Below are positions 1 through 7,808 of a DNA stretch of 64,000 nt, piece after piece; positions within the stretch are counted from its first letter, which is position 1; every line of letters starts with the position of its first letter. The translations under genes were made by a program, and so were the position numbers. The stretch comes from a virus, in IMG/VR virus record IMGVR_UViG_3300029787_000002, positions 105,643 through 169,642 of that record. The stretch is one strand, 5' to 3'. The notes under the pieces were generated by a model that did not search any database, had not been told where the DNA came from, and worked only from the letters and a program-made list of their open reading frames with translations.

Positions 1-1389
1 AACAATCCCATTCAGTATGCAGCATACTATGATGGAAGTATGCATCATGACGAGAATTTACAAATGAAACTTTCTTCTCAGGCAGGACAGACAGCAATCA
101 TTAGAGCACTAAGAGAACTTGAAGGTAGAGATAGTTTTAAAGGAACTGAGATGTACAAACACATGGGTGAAGGTGACGTCAAGTTCTCTAGAAGAGGAAA
201 CTTCTATCATTATTCAGAACAACGAGGAAAGAATGATCCTCCCCCAACATCTATTCCAAGGCATTATCTAAGGTTCATTCAAAATCAACAGGCAAGTCCC
301 GATCAACAAGAAAAAACTGGTCCCACTTCAATAATGGGAAAGTTTGGCAATGCTCTCTCTGGTCTTACTGGATTTCTTAGTGATGTATTCTTAGGAGGTC
401 CTGCACAAGCAGCACCAAATCCTCCAAGAAAGTTGGAGAGAGAATCAAATAATGGAGCAAGAGGAGTTTCAATTGCTGATGGTGATATGGGAGAGAAAGT
501 ATTCCCACTTCCCAAAGGTAGATTCCAAGCAACAGCAAGACAGGTATTTGGTGCAGGAAGAGGAGGAAGAAGTCACGCAGGTGTAGACTTAACTGAAGCA
601 CCACCTTGGGGATCAGATCCAAAGATTCCTGTTGTTGCTGCTATTGCAGGATCAGTTTTAAGCGAAAGATATAAGGCAGGTCAGACATACTATTCAGGTA
701 TGATGGTTCGAGGTCAAGATGGTCATGACCAACGATACTTGCACATGGAACCTAGTGTCAAACCTGGGCAAGAAGTGAATGCAGGTGATCAGATCGGTAG
801 ACTTTATGACGATGGTGATAACAGTCACCTACACTTTGAGGTATACAAGAATGGTAAAGGTGGACCTTTAAATCCATCTTTGATCTATCCTAATATGTTT
901 AAGGCAGGAAATAAAGGTGGACTGCAGATGACAAATCCTACTGCATTCACTTCTTCCAGTTTAACAACTCCTGGTCAGAACAAACCTTCTCAATCTGACA
1001 TTCAGTCGATGGGTGATCCAAGAGAGAGTGATACAACCTTCTCTGGTATGGATGGTATTCCTAGTCAGTTCTCTGCTGCTAAAAAACAAAGAGAAGCATT
1101 AATCAATGCAACTCAAGAAAGAGATAATGCACGAGAGAATTTTAAAACAGGCGTAGCAAATGCTGTGATGACTGCACAAGCACGAGTAAATGAGTCTAAC
1201 CAACAGAGTGCTAGTGCCATTCAACAAGCAAACTCAGGTTTAAAAAGTGCAGGATCAGGTGGAGAAAGAAAACCCAGAGTGAGTGGTGGTCTTCCTGGGA
1301 TTGGTAGTGTAAACATCAATGGTGTGATGAAAACTACAGCATATGCGTTGAACTCCAACAAGAATTTTATGCGAGGTATTCTTAGATGA
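1..1389 (+). CDS. M23-family peptidase, baseplate/tail cell-wall hydrolase (5' truncated)
   Basis: The frame is open to the first base of the window, so the N-terminus is missing and the ATG at 40 is probably internal. The visible 462 residues hold a LytM/M23 zinc endopeptidase domain at about nt 490-890. It has the metal-binding HAGVD (H-x3-D) near nt 574 and HLHFE (H-x-H) near nt 826, with the usual family elements around them. M23 enzymes cut peptidoglycan cross-links. Downstream is a low-complexity Gln/Ser/Asn-rich tail. The gene overlaps the next one by 4 nt (ATGA) and lies upstream of hub genes, so a tail-tip role in wall penetration during infection is likely. The M23 assignment is confident; the virion location is inferred from context. 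Confidence 0.8.
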   Translation, partial: NNPIQYAAYYDGSMHHDENLQMKLSSQAGQTAIIRALRELEGRDSFKGTEMYKHMGEGDVKFSRRGNFYHYSEQRGKNDPPPTSIPRHYLRFIQNQQASPDQQEKTGPTSIMGKFGNALSGLTGFLSDVFLGGPAQAAPNPPRKLERESNNGARGVSIADGDMGEKVFPLPKGRFQATARQVFGAGRGGRSHAGVDLTEAPPWGSDPKIPVVAAIAGSVLSERYKAGQTYYSGMMVRGQDGHDQRYLHMEPSVKPGQEVNAGDQIGRLYDDGDNSHLHFEVYKNGKGGPLNPSLIYPNMFKAGNKGGLQMTNPTAFTSSSLTTPGQNKPSQSDIQSMGDPRESDTTFSGMDGIPSQFSAAKKQREALINATQERDNARENFKTGVANAVMTAQARVNESNQQSASAIQQANSGLKSAGSGGERKPRVSGGLPGIGSVNINGVMKTTAYALNSNKNFMRGILR

Positions 1390-2774
1390 GCATAGCAAGG
1401 TCGGTTGCAGGTGATTGCAGTGTATCTGTTTTTCTTATAAGAGACGGACAACAACTCAAAGCAAAAGATGGAGGAGAAAACTTAGTAGGTTTCCTGAGAG
1501 GTTGGGAACTCTATGAGAGTATTGAGTCGGGAACTATCGAAGGTACGTTTATCTTTGAAGACTCTGCAGGTATCTCTAACATTTTCAGTGGATCTGAACT
1601 CATTAAGTTTCAAGTCAGAGGAACTATTGCTACTAGGACATATTATCTAAGGACATACAATATTAGTAACAGATCAAGAACTGGACAAACTACGGATGTT
1701 TTTATCATTCAAGCATGTTCTGATGAGTACGTTAAGAACGAAGTATCAAATATTTTTGGTAACTCAGAAAAAATATTTAAAGAAACTGAATCATCTGCTA
1801 TTGTTAAAGATGTAGTTAGGAACACCAAGTATCTTGGAAGTGGTAAAAAATTATTTGCTGAGGAGAGTCTAAACAAACATAAATTTATCGCACCAAACTG
1901 GAGACCAATGGATGCGATCTATTGGATTGCACAGAGATCAATCAGAAAGAAAAAAACGGGTGGTGGATTCCAGAACGGGTTTACTTTCTTTGAGAATGCA
2001 ATGGGATACCATTTCAAATCTATCGATGGTATGATTGAGGATATTAACAAACAGGATGTAGAAACTAAAACTAATCCATCTACAGGTATAGCAAGACTGT
2101 ATAAGTATGTCTATTCTGCTAAGAAAATTGATACTGGTGAAGGAGATCAATTTAAGATTGATAGTGTTAGTTTTCCAGAAGAAAAGAACTTTTTGATGGG
2201 TCTGAGACACGGTGCTTGGTCAGGTTACAGCGTTGGATTTGATCCTGTCACAGTTAATCAATCTAGGTGGGGTGGAGAGAGTTCAGAACTATCAGCAGAC
2301 ATGTACAGGTATAAAGTTTCTGATGCATGGAAGAGCATGTCACACTTGGGTGGTAAGAACTCAGTAAACCCTATGTCACGACTTGATGACGCCTTTAAAA
2401 ATCTCGTTGACAACCCTAAAAGGGTGCGTTATAGTATACTTCCGAACCAAATTTTCGATAAGAAAACATCCCCTGGTTCGGCACTCAGTTCGCAGAAAAA
2501 CTATGAAGCACTCGTAGAGTTGCAAGCATATCAATGGATGCGAATGGAAACGATGAAAAACACGAGAGTGCAAGTAGTCGTCCCAGGAAACTTGGATCTA
2601 TATGGAGGTTACGGAATTCACATTACGTTACCATCTACCGAAAAATCTGGAGACAAAACCAAGATGGATAAACGATTTAGCGGTCGTTATATGATCGTTA
2701 CGGTCTCCCATAAAGGTACTCCTGATAACTTTTCATCAGAGATGTTACTAATGAAAGATGGCGTAATCCCCTAA
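1386..2774 (+). CDS. Baseplate hub protein, gp27-like
   Basis: This 462-aa protein is translationally coupled to the upstream M23 gene through a 4-nt overlap. It has no signal peptide or membrane segment. Its composition and motifs (WRPMDAIYWIAQRS, then FFENAMGYHFKSIDGM near the middle) resemble hub proteins of the gp27 / late-control-D type, which form the trimeric ring at the tail tip that holds the gp5 spike. T4 gp27 is about 390 aa, so this one is somewhat longer. The location, between a wall hydrolase and the gp5-like gene (after cp12-cpeT), supports the call. The specific gp27 equivalence is inferred; a different hub subunit is possible. Confidence 0.55.
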   Translation: MSIARSVAGDCSVSVFLIRDGQQLKAKDGGENLVGFLRGWELYESIESGTIEGTFIFEDSAGISNIFSGSELIKFQVRGTIATRTYYLRTYNISNRSRTGQTTDVFIIQACSDEYVKNEVSNIFGNSEKIFKETESSAIVKDVVRNTKYLGSGKKLFAEESLNKHKFIAPNWRPMDAIYWIAQRSIRKKKTGGGFQNGFTFFENAMGYHFKSIDGMIEDINKQDVETKTNPSTGIARLYKYVYSAKKIDTGEGDQFKIDSVSFPEEKNFLMGLRHGAWSGYSVGFDPVTVNQSRWGGESSELSADMYRYKVSDAWKSMSHLGGKNSVNPMSRLDDAFKNLVDNPKRVRYSILPNQIFDKKTSPGSALSSQKNYEALVELQAYQWMRMETMKNTRVQVVVPGNLDLYGGYGIHITLPSTEKSGDKTKMDKRFSGRYMIVTVSHKGTPDNFSSEMLLMKDGVIP

Positions 2775-2777
2775 ATA
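2771..2777 (+). promoter_or_regulatory. T4-like late promoter (CTAAATA)
   Basis: The heptamer CTAAATA matches the late-promoter -10 motif of T4-like cyanophages. It overlaps the TAA stop of the hub gene and lies 24 nt before the cp12 start, so it should drive cp12-cpeT late in infection. Confidence 0.6.
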
Positions 2778-2801
2778 GTTCTGTATCAATCAGGTACTTA
2801 C

Positions 2802-3029
2802 ATGAAAACATTAGAAGACCACATTCAAAAAGATAAAAAAATCTTAGACAATCCTCAAACAAGTCCTCAGACTCGTAGACACATTGAAGGCGAACTTCAT
2901 GAGTTAGAAGAGTACGTTCAGCATCACAAAAAAGATATTGAAGCAGGAGATCATCATGACCCTACTGCTCTTGAACTTTACTGTGATCAGAACCCTTCAG
3001 AACCAGAATGTCTAGTCTATGACGATTGA
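2802..3029 (+). CDS. cp12: CP12-like Calvin-cycle inhibitor (auxiliary metabolic gene)
   Basis: This 75-aa acidic, helical protein has a C-terminus matching the CP12 signature: Cys61 and Cys70 separated by eight residues in YCDQNPSEPEC, followed by LVYDD. CP12 is a redox-switched scaffold that binds GAPDH and phosphoribulokinase and shuts down carbon fixation. Phage copies are known in T4-like cyanophages, where they are thought to redirect carbon to the pentose phosphate pathway. The N-terminal Cys pair of plant-type CP12 is absent, as in short marine forms. The 3' end overlaps cpeT by 11 nt. A late promoter lies just upstream. Its place inside the baseplate block is unusual. Confidence 0.85.
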   Translation: MKTLEDHIQKDKKILDNPQTSPQTRRHIEGELHELEEYVQHHKKDIEAGDHHDPTALELYCDQNPSEPECLVYDD

Positions 3030-3468
3030 GTCTTATCTCTTAGGACTTTGGAATAACATAGCACAAGCACAAGCAAATCCCCATGCCTACGCATCAATCT
3101 TTATGCACTGGCAAGAAATAGAAGGGGGTTTGCAGTCTCAAAATTACTACAGAAAAGACGGACCCTCTAACCCATATCGAAAAAGATTTCATAAGAAAGT
3201 TATAATATCTGACACCCAAATATTAATTGAGAACTACGATATAGACTGGACTAAATCTGAAGAGTGTGGTATGATGTTTACCTTCGATGGTAACGCATGG
3301 CACGGTTCTGTTGTGGGCAATTGTGTCGTCAAAGGAGTTGAGATCAAATCAAAGATGTCACTCTTCGGAGACAAACTACATAGTTGTGACCAAGGTTATG
3401 TCGATGGACGTATGATCTGGGGTAGCAAAGAAACATATAAGTTTGTTAAAACCAAAAACGCCTTTTAG
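3019..3468 (+). CDS. cpeT: CpeT/CpcT-type phycobiliprotein lyase (auxiliary gene)
   Basis: This 149-aa protein has the CpeT/CpcT pattern: an N-terminal helical stretch, a Tyr-Arg-Lys pocket region (NPYRKRFHKK), FDGNAWHGS, a conserved GNCVVKG, and the closing DQGYVDGRMIWGSKETYKF. Family members attach bilin chromophores to phycobiliprotein cysteines. T4-like cyanophages carry short versions such as this one. It starts within the last codons of cp12, so the two are probably translationally coupled and form one cassette. A phycobilin-related gene points to a Synechococcus or Prochlorococcus host. The exact bilin or subunit target cannot be read from the sequence. Confidence 0.82.
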   Translation: MTIESYLLGLWNNIAQAQANPHAYASIFMHWQEIEGGLQSQNYYRKDGPSNPYRKRFHKKVIISDTQILIENYDIDWTKSEECGMMFTFDGNAWHGSVVGNCVVKGVEIKSKMSLFGDKLHSCDQGYVDGRMIWGSKETYKFVKTKNAF

Positions 3469-3478
3469 TTTCAAAAAT

Positions 3479-3505
3479 CGGGGTAAAAAAATCCCGCCAT
3501 TTTTT
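3479..3505 (+). terminator. Possible intrinsic terminator after cpeT
   Basis: A short CGGG...CCCG stem with an A-rich 10-nt loop is followed within 2 nt by a run of six T. It sits 11 nt after the cpeT stop. The stem is only 4 bp, so strength is doubtful. Confidence 0.45.
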
Positions 3506-3523
3506 GACTCTTAGGGTTTTTTA

Positions 3524-3530
3524 CTAAATA
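3524..3530 (+). promoter_or_regulatory. T4-like late promoter (CTAAATA)
   Basis: CTAAATA lies 19 nt before the ATG of the gp5-like gene, in the only real gap between cpeT and the hub gene. The spacing is like that of the other late promoters in the window. Confidence 0.65.
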
Positions 3531-3549
3531 ATCAAAAATCTGCAGATAG

Positions 3550-6084
3550 ATGCAAACAGTTGAAGGTATCCTAAATGAACCTACAGTAAACTTTGTCGGT
3601 AAAGACGGATTTTTCTGGTGGGTTGGTGAAGTCGAAGACAACGAAGATCCGATGGAACTTGGTCGGTGTAAAGTTCGTGTGCTTGGATATTACACTAACG
3701 TAAGAGGTGGCACAGTTGCTGATCTACCTACAGATAACTTACCATGGGCAACAGTATTACAACATACTTCTCAGGCAGGTAACGACGGACAAGGTGAAAG
3801 TTCGGGACAACTACAGCCAGGTGCTGTTGTTATGGGTTTCTTCATGGATGGTGAAGATGCTCAAATGCCAATAGTTATTGGTGTTTTGCGTGTACAGAAG
3901 AGTACAAGTACAAAGCATGACTTCACCCTCACAGGTGAAAACATGGAGGATGGAAGTACAGGTGCAGTCAACCCTGCACTTAGAAGAACTGCCGATCCTA
4001 ATAGTATTGATATTAATAATAAAATTAATGCTTCTGGGGGTAATTCTGTAAAAATGCCTGGAAGTAAGGTATCACCAGAACCTGCAGGTCCAGGATCACC
4101 CAATAATGTAGGTGTACACCTCCCAGGAAGTGCAGGTAATGCTCAAAAACCAAGATCACCTTCTAAACCAATTGCTACTGGTAATGGTGTAGGCGGACCT
4201 TGGAAATCTGTGGAATCTAAGTTAAACTATCTTATTGAAGATATTGCAGATACAGCAGGTACACTGGTTGCAACTGAAGACGGTTCTTTCATTGATATTG
4301 TATCTGGTAAAGTTGTAACTATTGAAAAACTTACAGCAAAACTACAAAACTTTCTAGGTTCTGTTTTCTCCCAAATTATCTCTGCAATTAGAGAGGCAAC
4401 ATCACAACTTGCTGAACAACTTGGTGGTTTGTTAGACTTTGGTAGTCTGATTCCAGGAATTCCATTTGCACAAATGGCACTTATTCAGACTGCAGTGACT
4501 CAGATTTTATCATCTCTCTGTATTTTTGATAGTCAGATCACCAGTTTCATTAATGATCCTGTGAGTGCTATTCAAAGTGGTATTAACAGTTTGCTTAGTG
4601 GTGCTATCAGTAAAGCACAAATGGTAATGCAGGGTGTTCAAGATACTATTGATAGTATTGTTTGTTCTGTACAGAACGTTCTCAGTCAACTTAAGGGTGT
4701 TATCAACACAGTAAAATCAGCAACTAGTGCAGTTGCAGGTGTTGAGGATATCATCAGCAGTTGGGAAAAAGGATCTGGCATCTTTGATGGTGGATCTGAC
4801 ATGTTCCAAAATGGACTTAGTGGTCTTGCAGGTTTACTTGCTCTGTTTGTTAAGTTTCTTGGTGGTGGTTGTGATAGAAAACCTGATGGTGGTACTGATA
4901 GTCATGGATATTTCCCACTATTCGGTGTTACCAACTGTAGTGATGAAGAACTAGCAAATATTAATAAACTGAGGGGTAGTAATAGAGGAAGTTGTGAAGG
5001 TGATAGTTCTCCAACTGGTGTTCTTGATCAAATCTTTACAAAAGCAGATCCTTATCTTTCTGTAGCAAAAACATTTGTAGATGGTTCATTCGATCACCAT
5101 GTAGGAACCCCAGGTCGTCAGGCACACGTTGTCAAAGAACCTAGTGGAACGACTCACTCATCTTACAATATCAATAACAACACTTTTGCAGAGTGGACTT
5201 ATCTAAAAGCATTAAGAGAAAAAAATCCTGATATTTCAGATGAAGAAGTTAAGAAAAAGACAGAAGAATATAAGAAGACTAACAGAGGTGGTAGTAAAGA
5301 TGATACTGGTAATTTAGTTGCTGATCACTCCAGTTACGCAGGAAATCACACCGTAGATGTTATGGGTGACGATTGTTGTACTGTAGATGGTGATGGTGTT
5401 CTAAACGTAGAGGGTGATTATAGATTAAAAATTACTGGTGATATGCATGTAGAAGTTGGTGGAGGTTTCTTCCTGAACGCATCTGGTGCACCTAAGACTG
5501 TTGATAAAAATGGTAAGAAGAAGAGCAGTAAGATTCAGAAACATGCTATCACGTTCGGATCTGACGTAGATATTAAGAGTGCAGGTGCTGCGATGGTGAT
5601 ACAAGCATCAGAATTTTCTCTTGGTGCACCAAATACTAAGTTTACTGGATCTACTTTTGAGAACTCATATAAGCTTCAAAAGATGGCAGGAAATGAGTTA
5701 GTGTTATCAGGAAATAGTGTTATTAATTGCCTAACTCCTGTACTGAATCAACTGATTAATACTGAAGCAACATCTTTAGTTCCTGCACCAGGAATTTATA
5801 CTACCTGTCATGGTAATATTACAACTGTACAAAATCCTTCTAAGACAATTCCTTTTCCATTCAACAAACTATTGAATCCTATTGGTCCTGTGTCTGTGAC
5901 TTGTGGTCTGACAGGATATAATCAGCAAGTTCTAGAGGGTGCCCATAATGTGAACGTAGTTAAAGGTATTATCAATATGACTGCTGTTGCAGGTGCTGTA
6001 ACCATCACTGCTACCAAGGGTGCTATGGCACTGACATCAGGTGCTGTCATGAAACTGACTGCCAAGACTATTTTCTTAAACTGA
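3550..6084 (+). CDS. Baseplate central spike/hub, gp5-like (OB-fold, no lysozyme domain seen)
   Basis: This is an 844-aa protein. Residues about 1-115 look like the gp5 OB-fold (GRCKVRVLGYY, PGAVVMGFFMDGEDAQMPIVIGV). The middle (about 225-430) is helical and rich in Gln/Ile/Ser. The C-terminal 300 residues contain short repeats such as VDVMGDD, LKITGDMHVEVGG and SGAVMKLTAKTIFLN, typical of a triple-stranded beta-helix needle. I do not see the T4L-type lysozyme domain present in T4 gp5; the separate M23 gene upstream may supply that activity. A late promoter lies directly upstream. The central hub/spike identity is well supported by order and domain pattern. Confidence 0.75.
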   Translation: MQTVEGILNEPTVNFVGKDGFFWWVGEVEDNEDPMELGRCKVRVLGYYTNVRGGTVADLPTDNLPWATVLQHTSQAGNDGQGESSGQLQPGAVVMGFFMDGEDAQMPIVIGVLRVQKSTSTKHDFTLTGENMEDGSTGAVNPALRRTADPNSIDINNKINASGGNSVKMPGSKVSPEPAGPGSPNNVGVHLPGSAGNAQKPRSPSKPIATGNGVGGPWKSVESKLNYLIEDIADTAGTLVATEDGSFIDIVSGKVVTIEKLTAKLQNFLGSVFSQIISAIREATSQLAEQLGGLLDFGSLIPGIPFAQMALIQTAVTQILSSLCIFDSQITSFINDPVSAIQSGINSLLSGAISKAQMVMQGVQDTIDSIVCSVQNVLSQLKGVINTVKSATSAVAGVEDIISSWEKGSGIFDGGSDMFQNGLSGLAGLLALFVKFLGGGCDRKPDGGTDSHGYFPLFGVTNCSDEELANINKLRGSNRGSCEGDSSPTGVLDQIFTKADPYLSVAKTFVDGSFDHHVGTPGRQAHVVKEPSGTTHSSYNINNNTFAEWTYLKALREKNPDISDEEVKKKTEEYKKTNRGGSKDDTGNLVADHSSYAGNHTVDVMGDDCCTVDGDGVLNVEGDYRLKITGDMHVEVGGGFFLNASGAPKTVDKNGKKKSSKIQKHAITFGSDVDIKSAGAAMVIQASEFSLGAPNTKFTGSTFENSYKLQKMAGNELVLSGNSVINCLTPVLNQLINTEATSLVPAPGIYTTCHGNITTVQNPSKTIPFPFNKLLNPIGPVSVTCGLTGYNQQVLEGAHNVNVVKGIINMTAVAGAVTITATKGAMALTSGAVMKLTAKTIFLN

Positions 6085-6085
6085 C

Positions 6086-6114
6086 TTGACAGGGGCAGGG
6101 CAGTCTGCTATACT
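6086..6114 (+). promoter_or_regulatory. Sigma70-type promoter
   Basis: A perfect TTGACA (6086-6091), a 17-nt spacer and TATACT (6109-6114) begin 2 nt after the stop of the gp5-like gene. It should drive the small-gene cluster at 6134-7605 with the host RNA polymerase. It shows that TTG 6086 is not a real start codon. Confidence 0.8.
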
Positions 6115-6133
6115 ACATAGGTACAGGAGATTT

Positions 6134-6337
6134 ATGAACGACACTTACCTAGAACACGTCTTTATCAACTTTTCCAAGCGGTCTGTAAAACTCTTGGACA
6201 ACGAGGGATTCGATCGAGTTATCGATTGGATGTGGAACAAGGAAGGTGCTGAAGGTTTCGCTGAAGTCGTCAGTGCTATTCAAGATACGGTCGATCACGA
6301 TCTCATCACTTATTGTTTTGCTGAAGTAGAAGCATGA
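6134..6337 (+). CDS. Hypothetical small acidic protein
   Basis: This protein has 67 aa from ATG 6134, beginning MNDTYLEHVF. The start was chosen because AGGAGA (6125-6130) precedes it and the promoter TSS falls near 6121; a longer reading from 6086 would run through the promoter. It is soluble, with no recognised domain. It overlaps the next gene by 4 nt. Confidence 0.65.
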   Translation: MNDTYLEHVFINFSKRSVKLLDNEGFDRVIDWMWNKEGAEGFAEVVSAIQDTVDHDLITYCFAEVEA

Positions 6338-6558
6338 TTGGACCTATTGGAATCACCCTGCGCCAAGCAGAGGATCATTTTGATTTTATTATGGATCTAA
6401 CCGAAACCCAACGGGTATGTTGGAAAATTACTCGTCCTGACGGGAAATCCGCTATGATGGTTCCAGTCAACGAGGTTCCACCAGTTCCTGAAGAAATTCA
6501 GAATCAGGTAGAAGAGTTTAAAAAATCATTTATGGAGGAGACAGTTAAAAGTGACTAA
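6334..6558 (+). CDS. Hypothetical protein
   Basis: This 74-aa soluble protein overlaps its neighbour by an ATGA junction. Central residues (VCWKITRPDGKSAMMVPV) suggest a small beta-sheet, followed by a charged helix. No family is recognised. It is co-transcribed from the promoter at 6086. Confidence 0.6.
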   Translation: MIGPIGITLRQAEDHFDFIMDLTETQRVCWKITRPDGKSAMMVPVNEVPPVPEEIQNQVEEFKKSFMEETVKSD

Positions 6559-6631
6559 TTACGGACTTGAAGTTGTATTCTGGGTTACGCTCGGACTTTT
6601 CCTAATTTACTGGCGAGAGAATAGGAAATGA
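6551..6631 (+). CDS. Tiny single-pass membrane protein
   Basis: This is a 26-aa reading from GTG 6551 with one hydrophobic helix (EVVFWVTLGLFLIYW) and a basic tail (RENRK). It overlaps the genes on both sides by a few bases, which fits the packed operon. The size recalls small photosystem or cytochrome subunits, but no specific match is claimed. Confidence 0.45.
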   Translation: MTNYGLEVVFWVTLGLFLIYWRENRK

Positions 6632-6777
6632 ACTGTTGGTCCTGTGGATTTCCAAACTTAATATGGGGTGGAGATCACGATTCAGAAGATTCTGAATATG
6701 AGATAGAAACTAATCTATCTTGCCCTCGTTGTGACGCATTTGTACTTGTATACCACCAAAAACGAGATGAGACCTGA
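6628..6777 (+). CDS. Small zinc-ribbon-like protein
   Basis: This 49-aa protein has two CxxC knuckles: CWSC at residues 3-6 and CPRC near residue 34. They are separated by an acidic linker (GGDHDSEDSEYE). This is the layout of a treble-clef or zinc-ribbon protein. The start overlaps the previous stop (ATGA). Similar short proteins are familiar in T4-like cyanophages; the function is unknown. Confidence 0.65.
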   Translation: MNCWSCGFPNLIWGGDHDSEDSEYEIETNLSCPRCDAFVLVYHQKRDET

Positions 6778-6931
6778 GACTAGAGAAGCAATGGAGAATT
6801 TATTTACTGCTACTTGGAACTTACCAACAGCAGCAAAGCATTGCAAACTGACCAATAAGGAGATGAAAATCACCTTTAACGAATATTGTGCATTTCACCC
6901 ACCAACTGAAGTTTTTGAACCCTTCCAATGA
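6767..6931 (+). CDS. Hypothetical protein
   Basis: This protein has 54 aa from ATG 6767, starting MRPETREAMENLF, which overlaps the end of the zinc-ribbon gene. An earlier in-frame start at 6731 would overlap that gene far more. It is helical and soluble, with WNLPTAAKHCKLTNKEMK resembling a small helix-turn-helix-like unit, though this is weak. The function is unknown. Confidence 0.6.
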   Translation: MRPETREAMENLFTATWNLPTAAKHCKLTNKEMKITFNEYCAFHPPTEVFEPFQ

Positions 6932-7605
6932 AAAAAATTATTGCAGCATTGATGACAACATGTCTTGCAACAGCACCAGTTATGGCAGACCCTATTGGAA
7001 AGGAGGACTACTATAGTAACCATTCCATGGGATGTATGCTACTTGGTGAATGTAGGGATGATGTGAAGGAAGTGCATACTTTGTTGGATATCTCCTCAAA
7101 TTATGACAACCCTGAATCATTTACTTCAGTGGCACAAGAGTTTAACAATATGCTTGTGTCATTGAACCAAGTGGGAGTGAATGTATATCTTGCTGATGAG
7201 AAGTATTTTCCAGTAGGACATCGAGGTGTCTATCATACTGTGAGTAATAATTTCTTTTTAAACAAAACTTTCATGAGTCGTCCTCATGTTTTGATGAGTG
7301 TGATGCGTCATGAAGGATGGCACGCTGCACAGGATTGTATGGCAGGCACGATTGATAATAGTTTGATTGCTATTATCCTACCAGAAGAAAGTGTTCCTCA
7401 GATGTGGCAAGAGATGGCACGCAGGACCTATGCATTTCAACCAGGGGCAATTCCTTGGGAGAAAGAAGCAACTTGGGCAGGTAGAACTCAAGGCATGACT
7501 GCTAATGCACTTGCTGCATGTTCAACTGGTGCGATGTGGAATGTATATAAACCTACCCCCTTAACCAAAAAGTATCTAGTCGAACAGGGGTATATGATTG
7601 AATGA
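6928..7605 (+). CDS. Secreted HEXXH zinc metallopeptidase-like protein
   Basis: This 225-aa protein has a clear Sec signal peptide (MKKIIAALMTTCLATAPVMA, cleavage after residue 20). It carries the zincin motif HEGWH at residues 128-132 within VMRHEGWHAAQDC. A later EKEATWAGR (about 179-187) could supply the third Glu ligand of a gluzincin. It has several Cys, suiting an oxidising compartment. The protein is therefore probably exported to the periplasm and proteolytic, perhaps acting in lysis or envelope remodelling; the substrate is unknown. It is the last large gene before the tRNA and is co-transcribed with the small genes upstream (ATGA overlap). Confidence 0.7.
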   Translation: MKKIIAALMTTCLATAPVMADPIGKEDYYSNHSMGCMLLGECRDDVKEVHTLLDISSNYDNPESFTSVAQEFNNMLVSLNQVGVNVYLADEKYFPVGHRGVYHTVSNNFFLNKTFMSRPHVLMSVMRHEGWHAAQDCMAGTIDNSLIAIILPEESVPQMWQEMARRTYAFQPGAIPWEKEATWAGRTQGMTANALAACSTGAMWNVYKPTPLTKKYLVEQGYMIE

Positions 7606-7733
7606 AACTACCAAACTGGCAGCACCATTCAAAGAAGGAGCAAAAGAGGCATCTTAAACCTCAAGCACTTCGTGCTGCCAAGGAACGGTTGAAAGCATTA
7701 AAAAATAAATTGGGAGTGTGGCGGAATAGGTAG
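7602..7733 (+). CDS. Small basic hypothetical protein ending inside the tRNA gene
   Basis: This 43-aa Lys/Arg-rich protein starts at an ATGA overlap with the metallopeptidase. Its reading frame runs into tRNA-Leu and stops at TAG 7731 in the D-arm region. The first 35 residues (MKLPNWQHHSKKEQKR...) look like a real basic helix; the tail is tRNA sequence read as protein. Confidence 0.5.
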   Translation: MKLPNWQHHSKKEQKRHLKPQALRAAKERLKALKNKLGVWRNR

Positions 7734-7795
7734 ACGCACCAGACTTAAAATCTGTTGAGCATGTGCTCGTGGGAGTTCAAGTCTCCCTACTCCTA
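7712..7795 (+). tRNA. tRNA-Leu (UAA)
   Basis: This is a class II tRNA. The acceptor GGGAGTG pairs with TACTCCT (with G-U pairs). A D-arm with GGTAGAC follows, then an anticodon arm with loop CTTAAAA (anticodon TAA), a variable arm (TTGAGCATGTGCTCG), and a T-arm GGGAG-TTCAAGT-CTCCC. The discriminator is A. No CCA is encoded. The outermost anticodon-stem pair is a C-U mismatch. It probably supplements decoding of UUA codons. Confidence 0.9.
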
Positions 7796-7802
7796 CTAAA
7801 TA
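7796..7802 (+). promoter_or_regulatory. T4-like late promoter (CTAAATA)
   Basis: CTAAATA begins at the base after the tRNA discriminator. The expected TSS near 7808-7810 is almost at the ATG of the next gene. Confidence 0.5.
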
Positions 7803-7808
7803 ATTAAA

